Source: Aquilaria yunnanensis (taxonomy: Eukaryota > Streptophyta > Magnoliopsida > Malvales > Thymelaeaceae). From it: a stretch of 64,000 nucleotides of DNA. A program made the position numbers and the translations under genes. Under the pieces are notes generated by a model that saw only the letters and a list, made by a program, of their open reading frames with translations, was not told the DNA's origin and made no database searches. The stretch covers positions 14,383,001 through 14,447,000 of the forward strand of contig CM077594.1 in NCBI GenBank assembly GCA_039654915.1. Reading direction: 5' to 3'. Shown here piece after piece: positions 1-11,535 of this stretch (the first letter of the stretch is position 1; each line of letters begins with the position of its first letter).

Positions 1-876
1 TTTGTTTCTACGTTCTGGAAATCCCTACATCGGGCATTGGGCACTAAGCTCAAGTTTAGTTCTGCTTACCATCCACAGATTGATGGACAGACAGAAAGAA
101 CCATACAGACTCTGGAAGACATGTTGAGATGTTGTGTGATTGACTTCCAGGGTGAGTGGGATGTACATCTCCCACTAATAGAGTTCTCCTATAATAATGG
201 CTATCATTCAGTGATAGGAATGGCTCCTTATGAGGCCTTGTATGGCAAAAGATGTATTACTCCTCATTGCTGGCATCAGCCAGAGGATAAATTGGATTTG
301 GGGCCAGACATTATTAAGGAAACTACAGAGAAGATAAAACTGATCCAAGCTAGGATCAAAACTGCTAATGATAGGCAAAAAGCCTATGCTAATCTGAAGA
401 GGAGAAGAGACCTAGAATTCCAGGAAGGAGACTGGGTGTGGCTTAAAGTTTCTCCTATGAAAGGAGTAATCAGATTTGGGAAAAAGGGGAAACTAGCACC
501 TAGATATGTTGGGCCATATCAAATACTGGCCAAAGTGGGGAATGTGGCTTATCAGTTGGATTTGCCACCAGAACTTGGTAACATACATAATGTGTTTCAT
601 GTAAGCTTGCTCAAAAAGTATGTTCCAAGCTACAAACAGATAGAAACACCTACAACTGTGACTGTGGCACCAAATCTTACTTATGAAGAAGTGCCAATTC
701 AGTTCCTGGCCAGAGATACCAGGAAATTAAGAAGTAGGTGGATTTCTATGATTAAAGTTCAGTGGAGTAACCACACTCCTGAAGAGGCAACCTGGGAAGT
801 GGAACAGGAAATTGCCACCAAGTACCCTCAGTTATACTATAAGTTAGTGAAAAATTTAGAGGACCAAATTCTTTAA
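1..876 (+). CDS. Ty3/gypsy chromovirus polyprotein, C-terminal part (integrase and chromodomain), cut by window edge
   Basis: The frame is open from base 1 to the stop at 874-876, so this is the end of a longer pol gene. It begins inside the integrase core: the catalytic Glu lies in the segment DGQTERTIQTLED. The GPY/F module follows (GPYQILAKVGNVAYQLDLP, then NVFHVSLLKKY). The last part is a chromodomain-like tail with VQWSNH and EEATWEVE, ending in YPQLY. This order and the chromodomain signature are typical of the Del/Tekay clade of chromoviruses. The encoded integrase would insert element cDNA, and the chromodomain is thought to steer it to heterochromatin. No stop or frameshift is seen in the part present. 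Clade assignment is from pattern memory; family membership is secure. Confidence 0.9.
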   Translation, partial: FVSTFWKSLHRALGTKLKFSSAYHPQIDGQTERTIQTLEDMLRCCVIDFQGEWDVHLPLIEFSYNNGYHSVIGMAPYEALYGKRCITPHCWHQPEDKLDLGPDIIKETTEKIKLIQARIKTANDRQKAYANLKRRRDLEFQEGDWVWLKVSPMKGVIRFGKKGKLAPRYVGPYQILAKVGNVAYQLDLPPELGNIHNVFHVSLLKKYVPSYKQIETPTTVTVAPNLTYEEVPIQFLARDTRKLRSRWISMIKVQWSNHTPEEATWEVEQEIATKYPQLYYKLVKNLEDQIL

Positions 877-888
877 GGAGGGAGGAAT

Positions 889-1783
889 TGTTAGGCTCAC
901 TTCCTAAGCGCTTGGCTTAGGCCAAGAATAAAAAGAAACACCAATTTAAAACATGAAGAACTTGATTGAAAGTAAGGATGAGGATGTAAATGAAATTATG
1001 GGAACTTGAAGGGTGAAATGCACCATGCAAATAAGAGCATGGACCAAGGTGGAATTAGACCAATTTTGGTCCATAAAAACAAATTGGCCGGTCAAGAATT
1101 GCGGCTTCTTCCAAATTAATTTGGTTATGGGTTAATTACCATTTTGGGCTATATTAATGAAAACTTGGCAATTGAAGTCATGAGTTAAGAATAGAGCCGA
1201 AATAATCCTACATTTTAGTGGCTAAAGTGTGCACATGGAAACTTAAGGGAGGAAATTGTCACATGTAGAGTACTTGAGGACCAAGGATGACATTGAGCCA
1301 AAAGGTTGAATATGTGTATACGCTTCCATTAATGCTAATCAATGCGCCAGAATTCATTTGTTCCTTTTGCTACCGCCTGGGCGTGTGTATTCGTTTGCCA
1401 TTTGCTAATTAATGCGCCAAGACTATTAAAGCGTCTGCCATACGCTTATTAAGGCGGCTTGTCTTCGTTTTACATATATCCGTTTCGTTGCTGTCCGAAA
1501 AAGGAAGAGAAACGAAAAGAAAAAGAAAAGAGAAGAGAAGAGAGTTTCGGTTCAGGCGATTTGGCCGAGAAGAACGGAGGGGTTCAAAGCTTGTTGGAAG
1601 GAAAGTTGGAGTTCTTGTCGTGCTATTGTTGAAGTTGAAGCTTGGAGGAGAAATCAAGCTTTGATTGTGAGGTAGGGTTCACTAACTACTTGACTGCTTG
1701 GTAGTATACCATGATTCAAGTGTTTAGAGTAGCTAAGTGATGGTCAAATTTGCCAAATGACCTTAGTTACTTGATGGGCTATT
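889..1783 (+). repeat. 3' LTR of the gypsy element, first portion
   Basis: The LTR starts with TGTTAGG directly after the polypurine tract that follows the pol stop codon. It is non-coding. The last five bases (1779-1783, ctatt) are the left copy of the target duplication made by the copia insertion. A short ORF on the opposite strand (1409-1657) has no recognisable similarity and was not called. Confidence 0.75.
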
Positions 1784-3202
1784 TGAAGATTTCAGGATCT
1801 CATGATAACACACTCTTATGTTATCTACCCATGTATATGCCACAAGCATATTTGTTCATTAGAGTCAACATGAATATAAGCAAGTATTATTTTAATTTAT
1901 TTACATATGTTGTCTATTTGATATAGCATGTTAGTTTTACATACATATTGTGGCATACAAAACCTACCATGCTACTAAGAACATTCATGTAAATAATGAA
2001 TGAAACCTAACATGCTACTAAACCAAGAAAGAGGTGTGCACCTTTCTTCTTGGTTATCTTTGGCGAAAAGTTGAGGAAGAACTTGATCTTAGAGGTGCAC
2101 CTTGAAGCTTGAATTGAGATGAATAATCTCAATGTAATTCCACCCACAATGCTCTAAAATGGTGTCTAATATTTTGGCCACTAAAAGAAAGGAAGAAGGA
2201 GATTTTTCTCTCAAGAAAAATGGAGCAAATTGAATGCCAAATTCGTGCTCCAAATGGCCAGCCACTAAAGGCTATTTATAGATGACCAAAAGGCACACCT
2301 TTACACCAAAAAAGGTGTCTTTTAAGCCAAAGAACACTTCCTTTGGCTAAGGGTCATGTATGGTGGCGAAAATACATGTCTTTTAGCCAAGAAACACTTC
2401 CTTTAGCCTATAACCACCCATAACTACCTTATGGGCGAAAATACATGTCTTTTAGAGCCAAGGAACACTTCCTTTGGCCTATAACCACCCATAACTACCT
2501 TATGGGCGCAAATACATGTCTTTTAGAGCCAAGGAACACTTCTTTTAGCCTATAACCACCCTATAACTACCTTATGGCCGAATATACATGTCTTTTCACT
2601 CAAGGAACACTTCCTTTGGATGAAAGGACATGTTCTTTTAGCCAATAGTCATCTCTTTTGATGAAGAGACATACCTTTACACAAAAGATATGTCTCTTGA
2701 TGGTTATGAGCTAAAAGCAAGGTGAGCTGGCACAAAGCTAGCTCACTATGCTACTTATGCACCATTGAGCTCCTTTGAGCTCCAACCAAGCACCATGAAC
2801 TGAGGTCCAGCTTCTAGAGCTGACCTTGAGCTGGAGTTAGCTGCTCTCAGCTGAAGTGAACTGAAGTCCAGCTACACTCAGCTACCAGAAGCTGAAGTGA
2901 GCTGACTTGAGCTGAAGTCCAGCTACTTTGAGCCACTTATAGCTGAAGTGAGCTGACTTGTGCTGACTTGAGCTAACTTGAGCTGAAGTCCAGCTACTTT
3001 GAGCTACTTATAGCTGAAGTGAGCTGACTTGAGCTGAAGTCCAGCTACTCTAAGCTACTTATAGCTACAGTGAGCTGACATAAGCTAACTTGAGCTAAAG
3101 GGAGCTACTTCTAGCTGCCTTAGATAGCTGTTCAAGCTAGAGTTAGCTTAATGAGCTCAAATCCTACCTTAAAAGGATCTTGGTGCGCCAAGAATTCCAA
3201 CA
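1784..3202 (-). repeat. 3' LTR of copia element (left in window)
   Basis: The 1,419-bp repeat is nearly identical to 8781-10200. On the minus strand it starts TGTTGGAATTC and ends AATCTTCA. It contains two internal repeat arrays: one with a period of about 70 bp (roughly 2320-2640, recurring motif AATACATGTCTTTTAG) and one AGCT-rich array (roughly 2700-3150). Confidence 0.96.
2700..3150. repeat. AGCT-rich tandem array inside the copia LTR
   Basis: The words agctgaagtgagctgactt and agctgaagtccagctact recur in irregular order for about 450 bp. The same array is present in the other LTR at about 9700-10150. The palindromic AGCT core recurs every 7-15 bases. It is part of the LTR itself, so it was carried by the element and was not formed at this site. 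Confidence 0.85.
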
Positions 3203-3213
3203 AACTCCCACTC
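3203..3213 (-). promoter_or_regulatory. polypurine tract of copia element
   Basis: The minus strand reads GAGTGGGAGTT immediately before the 3' LTR start. Position and purine content fit the plus-strand primer site of an LTR retrotransposon. Confidence 0.8.
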
Positions 3214-4458
3214 GCACTAAGATGCTTTTAAAGTTCCAGCTCCCACTCAAAACAAATTCCTTAATCCTTATAGCCGAAATAATCCAGACACTTCTACATA
3301 TATAGAGTTGTGGGTGCGACCTCAGGCACAGACACTAAGTCTCTTCTATTGAGGTTGTTAGAATTTCAATAGAAGATTGTCCTCTCCTCATAGTTTGAAC
3401 TTCTTCAAACTTTCCTTTGAACACATCAAATTCAAGTGTGTTGCTTAAACACATCAAGCTTGCTTGAACACATCAAACTATACCCCCCAGACCCCAGACA
3501 TATGATACACTTCTTAATCACAATCAGTCTCTTTCTTAGAATTTCAACTCCTTGAAATCCATGATTGTATTAAGCATTGAGTACTCATTTCAATCACTTG
3601 TCATTCAATCTAGCATACTACTCACAGTAATATGTGGGCCCAAGATTGAATTTAGTGAACGTGTATCATCTTAATGTCTTTCCTTTTAGCTTCAACTACT
3701 TAGGTCAATGAGTTAACATGATTACCCAAAAGAAGGATACTCCAGTCTCATTTCTCTAAGACCTTTGACAACCAATCAAAGTAATGATAATTAACTTAAC
3801 TTCCTAATAGCAAGCCATAGTCACTAAGAGTCTGATTCGAAGAATCTCACACTAAGCAAGAATAGAGACAACTTGCTTAAATTCTTCTTTGGTCGTATTT
3901 CATGGTCATGGAACACTTGGAAACACATCCATTAAAGTTCCATAATACACTTCTAAGGTGTTTTACTCATGTCACTCCCACTTGGAGTGATCTCCATTTC
4001 AATTGAGGAGTGTGTCATTTCTCCCTCTTAAAACACCACTAAGTGTACTCCTCTTAACACATAAAAGGAGGACATGTCAATAACCATGAAATTTCTCCAT
4101 GTAAGCCTTAGCTTACATCTAACATAGGCTAGGATGTATGAATGGTCATACAAACAGAATGCACCAAAGCATGGAATCTTGATTACTCATAATCAAGGCG
4201 ACCATAAAAGCTAAAGTGTCATGTGTTGGAGCATGACTCCCACTTAAATGTATCATTCACTTAAGTTTCATTTAAGTCTTTAGCCAGTCTCATCCTTAAT
4301 CTTACACAAAGATCAAGGGCGAATGACTTGTGTGAGAAAGTCATCCTCTGCCTATGTTTGACATGTTCATTTGTTCGTTGTGTTTCATAAAATTGAACTG
4401 AGTATTTCATAAAATACATAACATGTGTGACACCAAAGAGGTGAAGTACATCCAACAT
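3214..4458 (-). other. non-coding 3' region of the copia element
   Basis: This stretch lies between the pol stop codon and the polypurine tract. No coding similarity is seen on either strand. It has short repeated motifs such as cacatcaa near 3425-3475. It is long for a copia 3' untranslated region, and no additional gene is recognisable in it. Confidence 0.6.
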
Positions 4459-7400
4459 TTACATTCTTCTAAGACCCATTGCTCTAACTTGTCGAGCAAA
4501 TACAAGTGGTGGCAATGGCTTAATGAGAGGATCTGCCACCATCAGGTCTGTAGAAATGTACTCAATCCTAACTTCACCCTCTTCAATTGCATCCTGCACA
4601 AAGTTATATTTCATGCTAATGTGCTTGGTCTTTCCATGGTATTTGGGGTCCTTGGTATAAGCCATGGCTGCCATACTATCACTGTAGATAGTAATAGGTT
4701 TCTCAATAGAAACCCTGGACTCCAAATTCTTAAGGAAATAACCTAGCCAAAGGGCTTCTTGTACAGCTGAGGCATATGAAATAAATTCAGCCTCCATTGT
4801 GGACAATGCTGTACAAGTTTGTTTCTTACTACACCAAGTAGTAGCCCCACCATTTAGCATGAAAATATAACCAGATGTAGACTTGCTGGAGTCTATATCT
4901 CCTCCCCAATCAGCATCGAAATAGCCACGTAAACCAAGGTCTTTACCTTGGTAACAAAGCCAATAATCCTTAGTACCCTTGAGGTACCTTAGGATCCTCT
5001 TGACACTTTTCCAATGCTCTAGACCGGGGTTGGAAGAATATCGTGCTAGAAGTCCAACCGCTTGGCTGATGTCTGGCCTTGTACATAACATGGCATACAT
5101 CAAGCTACCAATGGCACTTAGGTAGGGGATCTGAGCCATCTCTTCCTTCTCCTTTGGAGTCTTAGGACACAAGTCCTCTCCAATCTTGGAACCATATGCA
5201 AGAGGTGTACTCATGGGCTTTGCATTTGTTAAGTTGAACCTTGCAAGAATCTTATCAATCTAAGGTTCTTGAGAAAGGGCCAATAGCCTTGCCTTTCTAT
5301 CCCTCAGGATCTTAACCCCTAGGATAAAGGCAGCCTCTCCCATGTCCTTCATGTCAAAGGTGGAAGACAACCATCCCTTGATGGTACTTAACAATGCAAG
5401 CCCATTACTTGCAATCAGTATATCATCTACATATAGAGTCAATACTGCAAAACTAGACCCAGAAGAGTACAAGTATACTCAATGGTCTTCATGCATCATC
5501 ACAAAACCATAGCTTGTGATTGCATGGTGAAACTTCAAGTACCACTGTCTTGAAACTTGCTTAAGACCATAGATAGACTTCTTTAGTCTACATACCTTGT
5601 CCTTTTGACCCTTTTGGACAAACCCTTCAGGTTGTCTCATATATATCTCCTCACTCAAATCACCATTGAGAAAGACGGTCTTTACATCCATTTGATGTAA
5701 CTCTAGGTCTAGATTTGCCACGATGGCAAGTAATATCCTGATGGAAGTGAATTTTACAACAGGAGAGAAAGTGTCTTTGAAATCAACACCCTCCTTCTGT
5801 GTAAAACCCTTGGCCACCAAACGGGCCTTGTATCTTTCGATACTTCCATCAGAGTTCACCTTGATCTTGAGAACCCACTTGTTCCCAATTGCCTTACGGC
5901 CTGGAGGAAGATCACTTAGCTCCCAAACCCCATTGAGATGCATTGAATGCAACTCATCCTTCATTGCATTTAGCCACTCTTCCCTCTGTGCACCCTTAAG
6001 AGCCTCCTTAATGTTACTTAGTTCATCTATCTCAGATGCAACCAAATTTGCCTCACTATCCAAGATCCACCATTCTTTAGGTGGTCTAAATTTCCTCATT
6101 GATCTTCTCAATGTAGGTTGAGATGGAGGCAACTTATGCTCCATCTCTTGAGGCTCAACATTTTGCTCTTGAGTATCCTCAACTCCCTCTTGAACAAAAC
6201 CTTCCTCTTGGAGGTCTTGCTCATGTTGGTCCACAACAACAGGTATTTCTGGAGCCATTGCTCCATGTGGTTGAGGTACTCCCTCTAGAGTAGGTGCATG
6301 TGTCCCAGGTGTCCTTATGACACTTGGTTGATCCTCATCTAGGATCTGGCTTAATGAGGTTAAGTCACCACATTCACCAACTTTGGGAAACTCATCCTCC
6401 ACAAAGTTAGCATTCCTTGCATCAAAGATGTTCCCAGTTTTGTGACTTATATCCAAGAACACATAACCCCTAGATTGTTCAGCATAACCAAGGAAGACAC
6501 ACCTCCTCCCCCTTGGACCCAACTTTCCCAAAGGATGGTCCGTTATGTGAACATAAGCCAAACAACCCCAAGGACGTAAATAGCTTAGATTAGGAGTTTT
6601 CTTCCTCCATAACTCATATGGAGAAGAGTTCACATTCTTGGTGGGTACTCTATTAAGGACATGAACTGCACACAGCAGTGCATCACTCCAATAAGTGATG
6701 TCTAAGTTGGCCTTTGCCATCATGGAACGTACCATGTCCATAAGAGTTCTATTCTTCCTCTCAGACACTCCATTCTGTTGGGGTGTCCAAGGAAGAGTGA
6801 ACTCCCTCTCAATACCCTTCAAGTCACAAAATGCCTTGAATGCATTTGATGTATACTCTCCACCCCTATCTGTCCTCAAGGACTTAACCTTCTTACCTAC
6901 TTGGTTCTCAACCAAATGTACATACTTCTCAAAGCATGCCAAGGCCTCTGCCTTGTTTCTTAGTAGGTAGATGTGGGTGAATTGAGTATAATCATCAGTG
7001 AATGTGATGAAGTACTTGAATCCATTTCTAGATTCAACCTTCATTGGCCCACACAGGTCAGAGTGAACTAAACTTAGTGCCTCACTTCTCCTAGTTGCTT
7101 TTCCAAAAGGCTTTATTGTGGCTTTGCCCTCTAGGCATGATTGGCAACTTGGAAGGACAACCTTGGTCAAGGAACCTAGTAAGCCACTCTTGGCTAGCTT
7201 GTCCATTCTATCTTGACCAATATGACCCAACCTCTCATGCCATCTCATTTCATTTGTGACCTCTGTCACATAGCAACTAGGACTTGCAACAGAATGGTCA
7301 GTTGGCTTTAACTCATAAAGCCCATTATTAACTGAACAAGTGCATACTATCTGATCATCTTTAATAATAGACACATTATTATTAAAGAATTTAAAGCAAT

Positions 7401-8514
7401 AATTGTACTTCAACATACAACTTATAGAAATCAAATTTCTACAAATGTTTGGTACATACAATACATCTATTAGATACAAATATCCAATATCTATAGGAAT
7501 TCTACATGTTCCTATGCCTTCCACTTCCAGCCTAGCATCATTTCCCACTGAAACATGCTTAGCTCCTTTTGAGAGCTTCCTGTAGGCCACAAACCAAGAC
7601 TTGTCCCGAGCTATGTGGTCTGTTGCTCCCGAGTCTACAATCCACAAAGAATTGCACTCAGTTAGTAATGTACATGACACAACATGTACAATGGAAGTAG
7701 AAGGGTATGTATGTACCTTGGGTGGACCCTTGCAATCCTTTGCAAAGTGTCCTTTATACCCACAGTTGAAGCACTTCAGCTTGCTTATGTCCCGCTTCTT
7801 TTTGAACTTTTTCTTGGAAGCAGGACCTTTTCCCTTGCCCTTCCCTGGCCCTCTTTTGCCACCACTCTTCTTCCATCCCTTATGGATAAAGGATGAGGCA
7901 ACATATGCCTTAGAATGGTCCTTGAGGGCCATCACCTCAGCCTCAAGGAGGAGGTGATGAGCAATGTCATCAAATGACATTATTTGAGGGTTATGGCGTA
8001 AGTTGACCTTCATCAACTGCCATTCCTCATCGGCCAAGGAATGGATTATTGCTTGCACTTGTTGCTCATCAGTGAGCACATGCCCTGCTGTCTTGAGTTG
8101 GTGGATCATGCGTGACATATCACGCAAATGAGCACTCATAGAGTGATCAGCACGCTTCACATAATTCTAAAACCTGAGAATCATTGAGCGTTGTTTCTCT
8201 ATAGAAACATCTCCATACTTGGTCTTGACTGAGTCCCATATGGCCTTAGCCCCCTCAAGCATGGAGAATTCCACCATAATCTCATCCACCATAGTGGAGA
8301 GGAGAGTGACTCTACACATAGAGTTCTTCTTAAGGAATGCCTCATAGGCAGTCCTATCCTGTCCCTCAGCAGGAGGTATGATCTCTTGAGTGAACACATC
8401 AAGAGTATCTTGCTCAGTTAAAATGAATTTGACCTTCTGTTGCCAAATTGAATAGTTTTCACCATCCAATTTGAGGTCACGGTTTAATTCAGCAACTATA
8501 TTCTTACAAGCCAT
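4459..8514 (-). pseudogene. copia gag-pol polyprotein with three in-frame stop codons
   Basis: One continuous frame of about 1,350 codons runs from the ATG at 8514 to a stop at 4459. It is broken by TAG at 8167-8169, TGA at 5479-5481 and TAG at 5260-5262; there are no frameshifts. Domains in order are: gag (start MACKNIVAELN); CCHC zinc knuckle CFNCGYKGHFAKDC; protease WIVDSGATDH; GAG-pre-integrase WHERLGH with a later C..C pair; DDE integrase (SDLCGP, LRTDRGGEY, ERKNRT); reverse transcriptase with YVDDILIA; and RNase H near YSDSMAAMAYTKDP. The first stop splits gag and the other two lie in the reverse-transcriptase region. About 1.25 kb of non-coding sequence (3214-4458) separates the end of pol from the 3' LTR. 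Stops of this type abolish a full polyprotein unless read through. Confidence 0.93.
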
Positions 8515-8766
8515 CTACATTGATGAATTCACATGTTTTAGTTCAATTTACACAACAAGACTCAACAAAGCAACATGTGTATGAAACAACTTCTAACATG
8601 CTCATATATGGCAAAAGAGATGCATATAGCATTCGATCAGAAATACATAAACATGCCTTCATTGCTTCATACACATATCCTTCGTTAGCCTTTATCAAAA
8701 TCATACACATATGTATGATCCTAAATCATGCTTACTACATGCAACATATACATTTTCATGACCTAG

Positions 8767-8778
8767 GCTCTGATACCA
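8767..8778 (-). promoter_or_regulatory. primer binding site of copia element (tRNA-iMet)
   Basis: The minus strand reads TGGTATCAGAGC, two bases inside the 5' LTR. This complements the 3' end of plant initiator tRNA-Met, the usual primer for copia reverse transcription. Confidence 0.93.
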
Positions 8779-8780
8779 AT

Positions 8781-10200
8781 TGAAGATTTCAGGATCTCAT
8801 GATAACACACTCTTATGTTATCTACCCATGTATATGCCACAAGCATATTTGTTCATTAGAGTTCAACATGAATATAAGCAAGTATTATTTTAATTTATTT
8901 ACATATTTTGTCCATTTGATATAGCATGTTAGTTTTACATACATATTGTGGCATACAAAACCTACCATGCTACTAAGAACATTCATGTAAATAATGAATG
9001 AAACCTAACATGCTACTAAACCAAGAAAGAGGTGTGCACCTTTCTTCTTGGTTATCTTTGGCGAAAAGTTGAGGAAGAACTTGATCTTAGAGGTGCACCT
9101 TGAAGCTTGAATTGAGATGAATAATCTCAATGTAATTCCACCCACAATGCTCTAAAATGGTGTCTAATATTTTGGCCACTAAAAGAAAGGAAGAAGGAGA
9201 TTTTTCTCTCAAGAAAAATGGAGCAAATTGAATGCCAAATTCGTGCTCCAAATGGCCAGCCACTAAAGGCTATTTATAGATGACCAAAAGGCACACCTTT
9301 ACACCAAGAAAGGTGTCTTTTAAGCCAAAGAACACTTCCTTTGGCTAAGGGTCATGTATGGTGGCGAAAATACATGTCTTTTAGCCAAGAAACACTTCCT
9401 TTAGCCTATAACCACCCATAACTACCTTATGGGCGAAAATACATGTCTTTTAGAGCCAAGGAACACTTCCTTTGGCCTATAACCACCCATAACTACCTTA
9501 TGGGCGCAAATACATGTCTTTTAGAGCCAAGGAAAACTTCTTTTGGCCTATAACCACCCCATAACTACCTTATGGCCGAATATACATGTCTTTTCACTCA
9601 AGGAACACTTCCTTTGGATGAAAGGACATGTTCTTTTAGCCAATAGTCATCTCTTTTGATGAAGAGACATACCTTTACACAAAAGATATGGCTCTTGGTG
9701 GTTATGAGCTAAAAGCAAGGTGAGCTGGCACAAAGCTAGCTCACTATGCTACTTATGCACCATTGAGCTCCTTTGAGCTCCAACCAAGCACCATGAACTG
9801 AGGTCCAGCTCCTAGAGCTGACCTTGAGCTGGAGTTAGCTGCTCTCAGCTGAAGTGAACTGAAGTCCAGCTACACTCAGCTACCAGAAGCTGAAGTGAGC
9901 TGACTTGAGCTGAAGTCCAACTACTTTGAGCCACTTATAGCTGAAGTGAGCTGACTTGAGCTGACTTGAGCTAACTTGAGCTGAAGTCCAGCTACTTTGA
10001 GCTACTTATAGCTGAAGTAAGCTGACTTGAGCTGAAGTCCAGCTACTCTGAGCTACTTATAGCTACAGTGAGCTGACATAAGCTAACTTGAGCTAAAGGG
10101 AGCTACTTCTAGCTGCCTTAGATAGCTGTTCAAGCTAGAGTTAGCTTAATGAGCTCAAATCCTACCTTAAAAGGATCTTGGTGCGCCAAGAATTTCAACA
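8781..10200 (-). repeat. 5' LTR of copia element (right in window)
   Basis: The 1,420-bp copy matches the left LTR with scattered substitutions and one single-base indel. Because the element runs on the minus strand, this is the promoter-bearing LTR. It carries the same 70-bp-period array (about 9320-9640) and AGCT-rich array (about 9700-10150). Confidence 0.96.
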
Positions 10201-11535
10201 CTATTGAGATTGATTCGGTTATGGTTGTTAATTAGCTAATTGACTATGGACATGTGCTAGAAATGCTAGTGAATGTGGCCATTTTGCTAGACATTTCGGA
10301 GCTCTAGAGGAAGTGGAGTTTATGGTAGAGTTTTGTGTGCAAAAGTGCACAATGGCACGTGTTATGGTACTTGGCCAAATGGACTTTGTGGTGTGTGTGT
10401 GTGTCCATTGTGTGCTTGAGTGATTCTTTGTGCATGCTAATCTGTATATTGATGATTATATGTATTGGTATATTTTTTTTGTGTTTTTCATGTTTTCATG
10501 TCTTTCTTGCAGGATAGGTAAGCTTGTGGAGGTTAAGTCATTGGACTTAACTAAATAGACCTTATATGGTCGTTTGTGAAACCCTACTGAGTAGTTGTTA
10601 CTCATTGCCCATACATTTTGTTTCAGGAAAGGATATACAGCTTGAGTAGTTGCTTGAGTTGCTAGTTTGTGTGCTAGTTAGTACACTATTTGCTCGAGGT
10701 ATGTGCCAACTGAATCTTGGCTTGAATACTTATATTACAAGTCTTATGGCTTAAGGCTGAAACTTACGTTCTAAGTTTGCAGGCTTTTGTAGTTGTGGGA
10801 TCGGTCTACGTACAGGAAGAATGTGTGGACTTGAACCCTGGTTATGGTTTGTATGTTTGGGTAGGTTCTGTGAGTGTGCTGCTGTTCTGTACACTTAGGT
10901 TTTTTTTAAGAAACTAGGGTATATGGCTTGTAAACTTAACCTTGGCCACATTGGGCTTATAGCATCCTTGGATTGTATCCAAGCTAGTGATGCTGGACAT
11001 TAGGCTATTTTGTGTGTATATATATATACAGCCTTGCTTGTACATGGTTTGTATCTATATATGGTGGATGTTATGTGCCAAGTTATGTTAAGATTATGAG
11101 CTTATGATTATGTTTCATGAAGCAGTCTCTTGAGTACTTATGATTGGCTGATTGTACATGTGCATGGAAACTTGATTTTTCAAACTACAGAGATGTGGGC
11201 TTCTTGGTTGTCATTCATGAAACTAGCACACTTGATGAGCACACATCCTAGACACCTAACAGATAAAAGTGTATGCCTTGCTTGTATTGCAAGTTATTGA
11301 TTTACACCCTTGCCTTGTGTTGCAAGATAGTGGTTGGGCCTACTTGAGCTGCAGGTTGTTGTTCTAAATAACTCATAAGCCTTCTGGGACAGATCCCAAC
11401 TCTCGGTTTAAGAAAATAAGGTTTAAACAATAGGGAGTTATTAACACCTGGTTTTAGGTGAAATCTATTGAATCTCGGGTAAATTGGTGAGTGGTACTGA
11501 GAGTGCACAGGCTGGGGCCTGTGTGGGATGTGACA
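10201..11535 (+). repeat. 3' LTR of the gypsy element, second portion
   Basis: This is the continuation of the interrupted LTR after the copia element, beginning with the right target duplication ctatt (10201-10205). It contains a (GT)n run near 10390, a (TA)n run near 11015, and ends with the terminal motif TGTGACA-like at 11525-11535. It is non-coding. Its boundary is inferred from the terminal CA and from the change to a different coding remnant immediately after. Confidence 0.7.

Larger units (their letters stand above)
1784..10200 (-). mobile_element. Ty1/copia LTR retrotransposon, nearly full length, young
   Basis: Two direct LTRs (1784-3202 and 8781-10200) flank an internal region on the minus strand with gag, protease, integrase, reverse transcriptase and RNase H. 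Both ends obey TG...CA. A perfect 5-bp target duplication, ctatt, flanks it (1779-1783 and 10201-10205). The tRNA-iMet primer site and a polypurine tract are in place next to the LTRs. By eye the LTRs differ at about 15 positions over 1.42 kb, roughly 1%, so insertion is recent. Three in-frame stop codons interrupt the coding frame, so this copy is not autonomous as it stands. Confidence 0.97.
1..11535 (+). mobile_element. Del/Tekay-like Ty3/gypsy element, 3' part, interrupted by a copia element
   Basis: The element enters from the left edge with integrase-chromodomain coding sequence. It continues through a purine-rich tract (875-887, ttaaggagggagg) into a 3' LTR that starts TGTTAGG at 889. 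A complete copia element at 1784-10200 splits this LTR, which resumes at 10206 and ends at about 11535 with GGGATGTGACA. That ending resembles the usual end of Del/Tekay LTRs. Without the insertion the LTR would be about 2.2 kb, in the normal range for this clade. The 5' LTR lies outside the window, so the target duplication cannot be checked. Confidence 0.8.

Noticed and set aside
1409..1657. 82-codon minus-strand ORF in the gypsy LTR
   Set aside because: Purine/pyrimidine-biased reading of LTR sequence without a domain.
5723..6121. plus-strand ORFs within 5.7-7.9 kb
   Set aside because: They are antisense to the copia gag-pol frame and show no domain.
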